Origin: JADKIH01 sp043747595
GTDB lineage: Bacteria; Bacteroidota; Bacteroidia; AKYH767-A; 2013-40CM-41-45
DNA length: 33,722 nucleotides
Reading direction: 5' to 3'
Assembly: GCA_043747595.1 (NCBI GenBank)
Contig: JAYTOX010000097.1
Span: 1-33,722 of the forward strand
Shown: one piece after another, positions 1 through 7,904 of the stretch
Layout of the letters: each line of letters opens with the position of its first letter
How positions within the stretch are numbered: the first letter of the stretch is position 1
Program-made: the position numbers and the translations under genes
Notes under the pieces: generated by a model
Database searches by the model: none
What the model was told of the DNA's origin: nothing
The model's input: only the letters and a program-made list of their open reading frames with translations

Positions 1-4
1 GAAG

Positions 5-88
5 GAAGAATGAAGAATGAAGAATGAAGAATGAAGAATGAAGACTGAAGAATGAAGAATGAAGAATGAAGAATGAAGAATGAAGAAT
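5..88. repeat. Heptanucleotide tandem array (GAAGAAT)x12
   Basis: Twelve head-to-tail copies of GAAGAAT run from 5 to 88. Copy six (40-46) is GAAGACT and the rest are identical; a partial GAAG precedes the array at 1-4. It lies downstream of the minus-strand HMA gene and holds no credible gene. The array begins at the first base of the window, so its true length is unknown. Near-identical heptads usually arise by replication slippage, and the contig probably breaks here because the array could not be assembled. Confidence 0.95.
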
Positions 89-93
89 GAAAA

Positions 94-233
94 AGTTCAT
101 TTTTTTACTCACTACTTACTACTCACTATTCACTGATAGAAGTAAGCAGTTCATTTTTTTACTCACTACTTACTACTCACTATTCACTGATAGTAGTACG
201 CAGTTTATTTTTTTACTCACTACTTACTACTCA
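94..233. repeat. 54-bp tandem repeat, about 2.6 copies, built from degenerate heptads
   Basis: Copies start at 94, 148 and 202, an exact period of 54. The third copy stops after about 32 bases and is followed by unrelated sequence. Each unit has a T-rich head and then a run of heptad-like words (ACTCACT, ACTTACT, ACTCACT, ATTCACT), which on the other strand read AGTGAGT, AGTAAGT, AGTGAAT. These resemble the AGTAAGA heptads at the right end of the window. Since 54 is divisible by three, the plus strand gives a false open frame with an 18-residue repeat. Nothing suggests that it is translated. Confidence 0.93.
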
Positions 234-252
234 CCAATCACCAATATTGAAC

Positions 253-579
253 TTATTCATTATGTGGTTTTTTGCAACACTCGGGTAATTTGCGAAAGGC
301 TTTCGGATCGGCTTTCAGAGTGTCGGCATCATAACCAATTTTTGTAACTTCCTTTTTTATCTGAAGAGCATTTGTTTTGGAAGGATCAAAGACTACTTGC
401 AATGTTTTTGTCTCTACATCTTGATTCGAACTAACTATCCCTTTCACAAATGATAAGTCATGCTCAATTGTTTCTTTACACATTTCACAAACAGCAGATG
501 TTTGAATTTTAATTGTGTCGGTTTGTGCAAATACTACTTGAACACTACAAATAAATATTGCTATAATAATCTTTTTCAT
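253..579 (-). CDS. Secreted heavy-metal-associated (HMA) domain protein
   Basis: This 108-residue protein has a signal peptide (residues 1-19, hydrophobic stretch ending VFAQ) and one HMA-like ferredoxin fold. The metal-binding CxxC is Cys31/Cys34 in the sequence TSAVCEMCKETIE, and GYDAD late in the domain matches the usual GYDA loop. A second Cys pair (101-102) sits in a charged tail with a nearby His. HMA domains bind Cu(I) or related soft metals; export to the periplasm suggests a carrier or buffer there. It follows the TonB-dependent receptor by 26 bases on the same strand, so the two are probably co-transcribed. Which metal it binds cannot be told from sequence. Confidence is high for the fold and moderate for copper. 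Confidence 0.88.
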   Translation of the reverse strand: MKKIIIAIFICSVQVVFAQTDTIKIQTSAVCEMCKETIEHDLSFVKGIVSSNQDVETKTLQVVFDPSKTNALQIKKEVTKIGYDADTLKADPKAFRKLPECCKKPHNE

Positions 580-605
580 CGCTTTTATTTTAATTGCTTG
601 TTATT

Positions 606-2816
606 TTATTTTAAACTTAATCGCAAACCAACATATATTCTTCTTCCAGCTATTGGTCCCCAAATATTTGTTGCATCGAACTTTGAACCAAAAGGATCCT
701 GAGCACTTATAATTGGATTAGCTTGTTTAAAGTTAAGCATATTTTCGGCTCCTACATAATATGAAATTCGTTTATACTCTTTTGTAACCTGTGTATTCAT
801 AAGAATAAATGCAGGTGAATACGTTTTCACTTCTCCTTTATTATTAGCAATCTCTTGTAGCTTCTTCTTTCCCTCCAATACAATGGTATAGTCAAATTTT
901 AAATGTCTACGTTTATATTCATAGGCCAAATTCACAAGACCTCTACTCCTAGTCACCAGCGGAACTTCTAATAGCTTACCCTGATAGGTATTTTTTACAT
1001 CGTCCATTTTAAACGCAAGTCGAACATCAAAATGATTTATTAACTCTGCATTAAACGACACCTGAAAACTGTTACTGAATGATTTCCCATTCAAATTATA
1101 GAAGTGAATTGCATTCTTATCTGAATACATATCTGTAATCAACTGCTGACTAAAATCGGTTTTATATAAATCAATATTAATCGATGCCGGCTTGCCGACT
1201 AATTGGAATTTTTGTGTGTAATTTATTCCATAATTTACTGCTCGCTCTGCTTCTATCTTTTCATCAACAATTAATTTACGCGATGTTGCAAAAACTGAAA
1301 TATGATCGGCAAAAATATATGGCCGACGGTAACTACTTCCAATCGACATTCTAACAATTGAGTTCTCACTAAAATTATACTTTAAATGTAAGCGAGGAAT
1401 CAAAACCCATCCATCTTCAAAATGATAATCTTCTCTTGCTCCTGCTATCAATTTAAATTTGTCCAGATAACTATAAGTATATTCAATAAATACGCCCGGA
1501 ATATTTTCTGCCAATTCCAAAGGAGTGGCCTGAACGACTTGCGAAACTTCATTATATCGATATGTTACTCCAATTTTGTACTCATGATTTAATTTAACAA
1601 AATAATTTTGAAATATACTTTGTAGATAAACAGTCTTCTCTGTAGCATCATAAGTCTTCAATCCAAAATATGAATTCATATCATGATAGGTAAGCTGAAC
1701 AATATTTCCTATACTCATCTGCGGTCGCTTCGGATATACAATTCCAACTTTGCCATAAACCTCTGCTCTTTGAGTTTCTACATTCGTTGTATACGCATCT
1801 ATAATAACATGACCAGCACTTCCATTGCTAATTTGACCACCCGACGATTTATCGGCCAAATATTTAAATCCTAATTGCGCCTCCACTCTTCTGTTTAACT
1901 GAAATTGCCATCGGTTATATAAATTAACTTGTCGATTTGTTGGTGAATCGGCGAAACCATCATTATTATTATCGACTGCATGATCCATTAAACGACCATG
2001 AACCATTAACATTGTGGATGCTTTTTTACTAATTACTTTCTTATAAAATGTATTCATCTCTAAAGACTGATGCTCATCAGCAAATAGGTTCAAGTAAAAT
2101 TTAGGTGTCGTTTTTTCTAAAGGTTTTTTAAACTCAACATTAATTAATCCTGTTGTAGATTCATAGCCATTCACAACAGAACCACTTCCTTTAGTTAGTT
2201 GAATAGATTCCATCCATGGCCCAGGTATAAATGTAAGTCCATAGATCCCAGCAATTCCTTGCATATTGGGAATGTTCTCCGTCAAAAGTTGAGAATAAAT
2301 TCCAGACAAGCCCAACAGCTGTATTTCCTTTGCACCGGTTACGGCATCTTTATAGGCAACGCTTATTACCGGATTTGTTTCGAATGCTTCTGACAAATTA
2401 CAACATGCAGCTTTCAACAATTCAACTTCAGTTATACGTTCTACATTCAATGGTTGAATTGTAGAGTTAACCAACGACTCCTTTTTAGCATTTATCTCGA
2501 CCGACTTTAACTCAATCGATTTTTTCAAATATAGTTTCATCGGCTTTTCTTCCGAAATTGTTAGCGTGTCGTTCGTAAATCCAACGCACGAAACGACTGC
2601 TATAAGAGGAAGGTCGGCATGAATTTCAATTGAAAAATGACCTGATGTATCAGTGACAGCGAATATATTCAGAGTTGGAAACCGAACTACGGCAGAAGGA
2701 ATTGTAACTTTCGGAGATTCTTTTTCGAAAACGTATCCATTTAAATAAACATGTGCTTGACTCTCTGTATATAGTAAACTCATCCATAAAAGGATGAATA
2801 ATATTTTAATTTTCAT
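606..2816 (-). CDS. TonB-dependent outer-membrane receptor, probably metal (copper) related
   Basis: The 736-residue protein has a signal peptide (about 1-21), a carboxypeptidase-like regulatory domain (about 24-100), a plug domain (about 115-230) and a long beta-barrel ending in aromatic strands (GRRIYVGLRLSLK). The plug contains LLKAACCNLSEAFETNP (Cys138-Cys139) and later PGPWMESIQLTKGSGSVVNGYE, a plug signature I associate with receptors found beside HMA and HYC_CC_PP proteins in Bacteroidota. Such receptors move a ligand across the outer membrane using TonB energy; no TonB/ExbBD genes are in the window. It is followed by the HMA gene after 26 bases and preceded by the HYC_CC_PP-like gene after 81 bases. 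The substrate is inferred from neighbours and the CC pair only. Confidence 0.9.
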   Translation of the reverse strand: MKIKILFILLWMSLLYTESQAHVYLNGYVFEKESPKVTIPSAVVRFPTLNIFAVTDTSGHFSIEIHADLPLIAVVSCVGFTNDTLTISEEKPMKLYLKKSIELKSVEINAKKESLVNSTIQPLNVERITEVELLKAACCNLSEAFETNPVISVAYKDAVTGAKEIQLLGLSGIYSQLLTENIPNMQGIAGIYGLTFIPGPWMESIQLTKGSGSVVNGYESTTGLINVEFKKPLEKTTPKFYLNLFADEHQSLEMNTFYKKVISKKASTMLMVHGRLMDHAVDNNNDGFADSPTNRQVNLYNRWQFQLNRRVEAQLGFKYLADKSSGGQISNGSAGHVIIDAYTTNVETQRAEVYGKVGIVYPKRPQMSIGNIVQLTYHDMNSYFGLKTYDATEKTVYLQSIFQNYFVKLNHEYKIGVTYRYNEVSQVVQATPLELAENIPGVFIEYTYSYLDKFKLIAGAREDYHFEDGWVLIPRLHLKYNFSENSIVRMSIGSSYRRPYIFADHISVFATSRKLIVDEKIEAERAVNYGINYTQKFQLVGKPASINIDLYKTDFSQQLITDMYSDKNAIHFYNLNGKSFSNSFQVSFNAELINHFDVRLAFKMDDVKNTYQGKLLEVPLVTRSRGLVNLAYEYKRRHLKFDYTIVLEGKKKLQEIANNKGEVKTYSPAFILMNTQVTKEYKRISYYVGAENMLNFKQANPIISAQDPFGSKFDATNIWGPIAGRRIYVGLRLSLK

Positions 2817-2846
2817 TTCAATTTATTATTTTGATTTTTGGAAAGA

Positions 2847-2873
2847 GTGATCTTATTTTGAATAAAAGATCAC
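2847..2873 (-). promoter_or_regulatory. Perfect 8-bp inverted repeat in the leader of the TonB receptor gene
   Basis: GTGATCTT (2847-2854) and AAGATCAC (2866-2873) are exact complements around an 11-base A/T loop. The structure sits about 30 bases upstream of the receptor start, in the 81-base gap after the HYC_CC_PP-like gene. It has no U-run on either side, so it is not a standard intrinsic terminator. It could be an operator dyad or an mRNA hairpin that sets the ratio between upstream and downstream genes. No TAnnTTTG element was found in this gap. Confidence 0.5.
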
Positions 2874-2897
2874 AGACAAATTCGAACTGCGTTAAAA

Positions 2898-3290
2898 TCA
2901 AATCTGCAAACGTTGAAAAAGAATCAACGGATCAATTTTTATATCCCTTTTTTTAAGACTAACAAAATCGTAATTTTTAATAGAAAAGTTTTCAAGACTA
3001 AATGATATAGAATTAAGTATTCTAGGAAGTAAAATCTGTAAATTATTATTCGTCGAATTTTCCACTGTTAATTTGCAGAAAAAATATTCCGTAAAACAAC
3101 ATTTTGCTTTAGAAAAACCAACTCCACCCTCTTGATGGGATGAGGGTGAACAGCAATCATTTTTTTTCAAACCTACATCAGATATGCAAATTGTGGCAAT
3201 GCACTTATGACTAGATATACTTACGCCACTTCCCGCCACTAAAATAAGAGCAGACATTACTATAATGAAAAGTGATTTGATTTTTTTCAA
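2898..3290 (-). CDS. HYC_CC_PP-like small cysteine-rich exported protein
   Basis: This 130-residue protein has an N-terminal hydrophobic export segment (about 5-23) and then the pattern SSHKC (His28, Cys30), Cys35, a CC pair at 46-47 and another at 64-65, plus Cys72. This resembles small Bacteroidota proteins called HYC_CC_PP, usually next to metal-linked TonB receptors, although the Tyr of HYC is Lys here and the PP motif is not evident. The start is TTG at 3290, overlapping the TGA of the preceding T9SS gene by four bases (TTGA), which suggests translational coupling. An in-frame ATG at residue 12 would leave a much shorter export segment. A periplasmic metal-binding role is inferred from the cysteines and neighbours. 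Confidence 0.72.
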   Translation of the reverse strand: MKKIKSLFIIVMSALILVAGSGVSISSHKCIATICISDVGLKKNDCCSPSSHQEGGVGFSKAKCCFTEYFFCKLTVENSTNNNLQILLPRILNSISFSLENFSIKNYDFVSLKKRDIKIDPLILFQRLQI

Positions 3291-5857
3291 TTAATAATTA
3301 TTTTACCTTGACTTTTTCCTCGTCCCTTTGAAATTAAATGATACACATATATTCCGCGTGGAAAATCTATTAATCCTTTCCATTTGTAATCAAAATTTAC
3401 ACGATATATTTCGCGTCCAACTGAATCAAAGATCATCAACGTATTATTTTGCTCGTAAGATTCTGCATTGAGTATTTTTTCACTGCCTAAAACAGTTGGA
3501 TAAACATTTGTACTTACATTTTGAACATTCCCAATATTATCGCATACATCAAAAACCACTAAAGCTGTATCGCTATTCGAACAACCATTTGTATCTGTTA
3601 CATTCACAACTACTAATTCAGAATCGATTGTAGACGATCCGGAAAATAATGCTATAAATTCTGTCGTTGCTCCGTAGTTCCAGATATAACTGTTGAATCC
3701 CGGACCGGCATCCATCAAATATGTAACATTATTACAGAGTAAAGTATCGGGTCCAATAGTAACAAAAGGTCTGGGCAACACACTTATCTCGATAGTGTCT
3801 GTTACTTTTGGACAACCATATTGATCAATATAATTTACAGAATAGGTTCCCGGAATGCCCACTAGAATAGTTGCTGTTGTATCTCCTGTATTCCATAAAA
3901 ACTGAGAGCCGGGAGAACTTGATAATTCAACTTGCTGTCCACTACAAATGGAAGATGGACCATTAGCATTTACAATTGGCAACACATTATCGAATCGAAC
4001 AGTGGCGGGGTCGGAATAATTTATACATCCGTTTTGATCGGTTACACGTACAAAAAAATAACCATTTTGTTTTGCATAAAATATTGAATCGATTGCGCCA
4101 TTCTGCAAATACCAATTGAGATAATCGGCAAAGTACCATTGAAATGAGTATGCTGAATTTGACGATGCGATTAATTGCAACGAATCATTTTCACAAACAA
4201 AGTCAATAGAAGGAAAAACTAATGTTGGTTGAGCAGGTAATGAATAGATTGTATCGATAAATTTCTGATCACTATCGGCTGAACAATAATTCGAAGCCAG
4301 TAACTTATACAATCCCGGAGAACTTGGCACAATAGACGTATTCGTTTCGCCGGGCAAAATACTTCCGTTAAAGTACCACTGATAATTTACTGTGAAGTCG
4401 CCTTGAAAGGAATTGCTTAAACTTGAATTCAAACAAATTCCTGACGTATCTGAACCAAGTTGAACTTGTGGCTTAGTAGCAAAAAAAATCGACACAAAAT
4501 TGGTTTCCACTACTCCACCTGTTGTATCAATAATTTGAGCAAAATAATTTCCTGTTGTGTTTATTGGTAAACTTCTCAAAGTATCTCCTGTATTCCAAAC
4601 TACTAATGATGCAGGGTCAGGAATTGGATCTATGGTGAGTACCATGGTATCAGTTGAGCACAAATATTTCATTGGCGCTAACACATTATATGTGTTCGGA
4701 ATATTTCCTCGCGAATCTAAAAGCGCAAAAAATATTTTATTCGATCCAAATCCATTTGTACTTCCTAGAATTGCAATATTAGAATCTGCAGTTTCTTCAA
4801 GATGCAGGGCAATATCGTTTAAGATAGAACCAACTTTTTTACTCCATAAGCTATCGCCGGTAGCATTCGTTTTTACTAGAATTATGTCATTTTGATTTGG
4901 AAGGATCGGATCCATAATTGTTGCTAACACTAAATATCCTCCATCAAAGGCTTGAATTGCCTGAACAACATTTTCATTTAAATAAGTGCCACAATGGTTA
5001 TTCCATAAAAAATTACCGATAGAGTCTAACTTAATCAGTTGAAGGTCGGCTTGCGCATTGTTGATTAGCGTCGACCCGATTATAACTCCTCCATCGTTTG
5101 TTGCACTGATTGAATTCGTAGCTGACTGAAATTGATAAAGCGAATCGAGTATTACCTGACCTTGATTATTGAATTTTCGAATTGCAGAAACTTGGTATTG
5201 CGGCTGAGCTGAAAAATTATAGGTGTCGTAATAACTCATTGTGAAAAAATTATTCGTTATTGATTTGCTTAGACTATGAGCATTTACAATTGAACCGTCA
5301 TAACCAATAAACTCCGTCCAATCAATCGATAAATCGGCATTGAGTGTATAAATAGAATAATAATTAGTTGAAATAAAACCATCGGTATAAATAGCGATGG
5401 CCATAGAGCTATCCTTATTCAAAATTATTCCGGTGCCACTTGTGCCCCATCCATCGAGTGGTGGGTACGTACGTGAGTTTAGATAATTGCCAAGTGAGTC
5501 AAGTATTATCACTTCTGCCAAAGCAGAATAAAGTGTACCAGCATGAGTTCCAACAATAGCTATATTACCATTCGATAATATACTTACACCATTGGTATAA
5601 AAACTAAAAGCATCTGAGTATGATTTTTCCCATTGCTTTTTTCCATTTTTATTCAACTTAAGAATATAGTATCCACGACTGTGATAAGTAGAATCGATTG
5701 CTGAACCAACAATAACAAATCCATCGTTCACTGTTTTAAAAAACACAACTTCACGATCAGGCTTTTCGCCATACGCTTTTTCGAAGTAATCTGCCGAAAA
5801 GGAGGAAAACGTGCAGAGAATTAAAAATGAAAATACTAGATAGATTTTTCTAATCAC
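3287..5857 (-). CDS. T9SS-sorted secreted protein with propeller-like and Ig-like repeats
   Basis: The protein is about 856 residues. A signal peptide is followed by about 400 residues of repeats of the form GGxxIxGS...D..L.K.D..G...W (blade-like repeats seen in Bacteroidota surface proteins), then several Ig/PKD-like modules (PPxxxCxG style, with SxFLWNTGDTT and YIWNYGATTEF), and a C-terminal type A sorting domain (last about 75 residues, containing LMIFDSVGREIYR and PRGIYVYHLISKG). It should be exported by Sec, crossed over the outer membrane by T9SS and then cleaved. I place the start at GTG 5857. A TTG at 5878 extends the frame but lies inside a perfect promoter element (5876-5883) and so would not be transcribed from it. 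The substrate or ligand is unknown. Its stop overlaps the start of the HYC_CC_PP-like gene. Confidence 0.85.
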   Translation of the reverse strand: MIRKIYLVFSFLILCTFSSFSADYFEKAYGEKPDREVVFFKTVNDGFVIVGSAIDSTYHSRGYYILKLNKNGKKQWEKSYSDAFSFYTNGVSILSNGNIAIVGTHAGTLYSALAEVIILDSLGNYLNSRTYPPLDGWGTSGTGIILNKDSSMAIAIYTDGFISTNYYSIYTLNADLSIDWTEFIGYDGSIVNAHSLSKSITNNFFTMSYYDTYNFSAQPQYQVSAIRKFNNQGQVILDSLYQFQSATNSISATNDGGVIIGSTLINNAQADLQLIKLDSIGNFLWNNHCGTYLNENVVQAIQAFDGGYLVLATIMDPILPNQNDIILVKTNATGDSLWSKKVGSILNDIALHLEETADSNIAILGSTNGFGSNKIFFALLDSRGNIPNTYNVLAPMKYLCSTDTMVLTIDPIPDPASLVVWNTGDTLRSLPINTTGNYFAQIIDTTGGVVETNFVSIFFATKPQVQLGSDTSGICLNSSLSNSFQGDFTVNYQWYFNGSILPGETNTSIVPSSPGLYKLLASNYCSADSDQKFIDTIYSLPAQPTLVFPSIDFVCENDSLQLIASSNSAYSFQWYFADYLNWYLQNGAIDSIFYAKQNGYFFVRVTDQNGCINYSDPATVRFDNVLPIVNANGPSSICSGQQVELSSSPGSQFLWNTGDTTATILVGIPGTYSVNYIDQYGCPKVTDTIEISVLPRPFVTIGPDTLLCNNVTYLMDAGPGFNSYIWNYGATTEFIALFSGSSTIDSELVVVNVTDTNGCSNSDTALVVFDVCDNIGNVQNVSTNVYPTVLGSEKILNAESYEQNNTLMIFDSVGREIYRVNFDYKWKGLIDFPRGIYVYHLISKGRGKSQGKIIIN

Positions 5858-5875
5858 ACTCTTATAAATATCAGG

Positions 5876-5883
5876 CAAAGATA
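5876..5883 (-). promoter_or_regulatory. -7 element TATCTTTG upstream of the T9SS cargo gene
   Basis: On the minus strand, TATCTTTG matches the Bacteroidota -7 consensus TAnnTTTG exactly. It lies about 20 bases before the GTG start at 5857. No good TTG was found 17-23 bases upstream (only TTA-like sequence), so this is a half match. It is the reason for preferring 5857 over 5878 as the start codon. Confidence 0.5.
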
Positions 5884-6028
5884 GGTCAATTGTCTAAATA
5901 TGTGATATTAACTTAACTGCGAATCGTATTAATTTTGAGCCGTTTAATTAACAAAAAAATCATTTTAAGCCAAGAAACAGCCAAAAAAACGAATTGATGG
6001 GCTTTATGGTTATCATCGTCCTTCAATT

Positions 6029-6069
6029 AAAAAAAAACGCCCTTCCCGAATATCGTCAGAAAGGGCGTT
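6029..6069 (-). terminator. Intrinsic terminator of the beta-oxidation operon
   Basis: AAGGGCGTT (6069-6061 on the minus strand) pairs perfectly with AACGCCCTT (6044-6036) around a 16-base loop, followed at once by nine U residues (from 6037 to 6029). It sits 18 bases past the stop of the acyl-CoA dehydrogenase gene. This is the clearest intrinsic terminator in the window and fixes the operon's 3' end. Confidence 0.92.
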
Positions 6070-6087
6070 CAACTATATCTTTTCGGA

Positions 6088-7884
6088 TTAAAAACAGTAT
6101 TTATTTTCAGCTAAAAGCTTAGCTGCAATTATCCTTCTCGACTCTTTTACATTGAGTGGATTTACTTTGGTAAAACGTTTAAGTCCCATTAACATCATTC
6201 GTTGCTCGTCGCCTTCTGTAAATGATCCGATGGCATCTTTACCTGACTTGTGAATTTTATCACCGGCATCATACAAATAAACGCGCATCATTTCAAGTTG
6301 TTCTTTCGCTGCATCAACACCTTTCATACTGACAATTTTCTCTACTCTTAATTGAATAGATTCACAAACGTAAAGCTCGATCATCATATCGGCGATATTC
6401 ATTAATACTTCTTGTTCTTTAGCTAATTCCATCATTAGTTTTTGAACCGCTGCTCCGGCAACTAAGAGAACTGCTTTTTTGAAATTCGCAATTACCTTTT
6501 TTTCAGCTGCAAACAATTCGTCCGATTCATTTCCAAATTCCGGAATCGACATCATTTCATTTGCCACCGCTGTTGCAGGCCCCATTAAATCGAGCTCACC
6601 TTTCATTGCACGCTTCAACATCATGTCAACGATGAGCATTCTATTTATTTCATTGGTGCCTTCAAAGATTCTGTTTATACGCGAATCGCGGTATGATCTA
6701 TCCATTGGTGCGTCCGAGCTATAGCCCATTCCACCATAAATTTGTACACCTTCATCTACAACATAATCCAACACTTCACTTCCATGAACTTTAAGAATTG
6801 CCGCTTCAACAGCAAATTGTTCTGCACCTTTTAATTTAGCACGGCCTTCTTCCATTCCACCCGAAACTAATTCATGAATTGCGTCTTCAATATTTTGACT
6901 ACAACGGAAAATAGCCGATTCAGAAGCGAAAATTCTAATGGCTTGTTCAGCCAACTTAAATCGTATAGCACCATACTTTGCAATTGGTCGCCCAAATTGT
7001 TGACGTTCGTTTGCATATTTTATTGCCAAAGTGGAAACAAGCTTAGATCCACCTATTGCAGCACCGGCCAATTTTACACGACCAAGATTTAAAATATTCA
7101 CAGCTATTTTGAATCCGCTGTTTCTTTCACTCAATAAATTTTCTAGCGGAACAATGCAATCATTAAAAAATACTTGACGAGTCGAACTACCCTTAATCCC
7201 CATTTTATGTTCTTCAGGATTCAACGTAATTCCTGGAAAATTTTTCTCAACGATAAAGGCGCTTAGGTTTTCATCATTATCAATTTTTGCAAATACGATA
7301 AAGACATCTGAAAAGCCGGCATTCGTGATCCACATTTTTTGTCCGTTGATAATATAATTTTTACCATCGGCAGAAAGTACAGCTTTTGTTTTTCCTGAAT
7401 TGGCATCAGAACCACTGCTAGGTTCTGTGAGACAATAAGCAGCTTTCCATTCGCCGCTTGCTAGTTTTGGAATATATTTTTGCTTCTGCTCTTGCGTTCC
7501 ATAATATAAAATTGGAAGTGTTCCGATTCCTGTATGTGCTGCATAGGCTACGCTAAAAGAATGTCCGGCTCCTAAAAATTCTGTCGCTAACATTCCTGTG
7601 GTAAAATCTTTTCCAAAACCACCAAACTGTTCTGGTATAGAAATACCTAGCAATCCTAGCTCTCCTGCTTTCTCAAGAATGGATTGCATTAACCCTTCTT
7701 CTTGAGCATCGATCCGATCTAGATTTGGATAAACTTCTGATTCAAGAAAATCTTTACACGTTTGAGCAATCATTAATTGCTCTTCAGTCCATTCTTCCGG
7801 AATGAAAATATCTTCTGCAGAAGTTACTTTAATTAAAAACTCTCCGCCTTTGATTGCTTTTTTTATCTCTTGCATTTCAATCAT
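6088..7884 (-). CDS. fadE: Acyl-CoA dehydrogenase (FadE-type, VLCAD-like length)
   Basis: This FAD enzyme makes trans-2-enoyl-CoA, the first oxidation of beta-oxidation. The 598-residue protein has the acyl-CoA dehydrogenase N-terminal helical domain (about 35-145), the middle beta domain with LTEPSSGSD (152-160) and KMWITNAG (183-190), the FAD-binding C-terminal domain with RQQFGRPI (294-301) and the terminal signature INRIFEGTNEINR. Glu408 in FEGT is the expected catalytic base. An extra helical C-terminal region of about 170 residues makes it longer than the roughly 380-residue short/medium-chain enzymes and like the VLCAD group. It is the last gene of the operon, 20 bases after the thiolase gene, and the terminator follows. 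ATG at residue 4 is an alternative start. Confidence 0.95.
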   Translation of the reverse strand: MIEMQEIKKAIKGGEFLIKVTSAEDIFIPEEWTEEQLMIAQTCKDFLESEVYPNLDRIDAQEEGLMQSILEKAGELGLLGISIPEQFGGFGKDFTTGMLATEFLGAGHSFSVAYAAHTGIGTLPILYYGTQEQKQKYIPKLASGEWKAAYCLTEPSSGSDANSGKTKAVLSADGKNYIINGQKMWITNAGFSDVFIVFAKIDNDENLSAFIVEKNFPGITLNPEEHKMGIKGSSTRQVFFNDCIVPLENLLSERNSGFKIAVNILNLGRVKLAGAAIGGSKLVSTLAIKYANERQQFGRPIAKYGAIRFKLAEQAIRIFASESAIFRCSQNIEDAIHELVSGGMEEGRAKLKGAEQFAVEAAILKVHGSEVLDYVVDEGVQIYGGMGYSSDAPMDRSYRDSRINRIFEGTNEINRMLIVDMMLKRAMKGELDLMGPATAVANEMMSIPEFGNESDELFAAEKKVIANFKKAVLLVAGAAVQKLMMELAKEQEVLMNIADMMIELYVCESIQLRVEKIVSMKGVDAAKEQLEMMRVYLYDAGDKIHKSGKDAIGSFTEGDEQRMMLMGLKRFTKVNPLNVKESRRIIAAKLLAENKYCF

Positions 7885-7904
7885 ATTATAGTTGTTATAC
7901 TTTA

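Noticed and set aside
94..233. CRISPR array
   Set aside because: The 54-bp units abut with no unique spacers and no cas genes are present.
87..347. Plus-strand open frame with an 18-residue repeat
   Set aside because: It is a by-product of the 54-bp tandem repeat (54 is divisible by three) and then runs antisense through the HMA gene.
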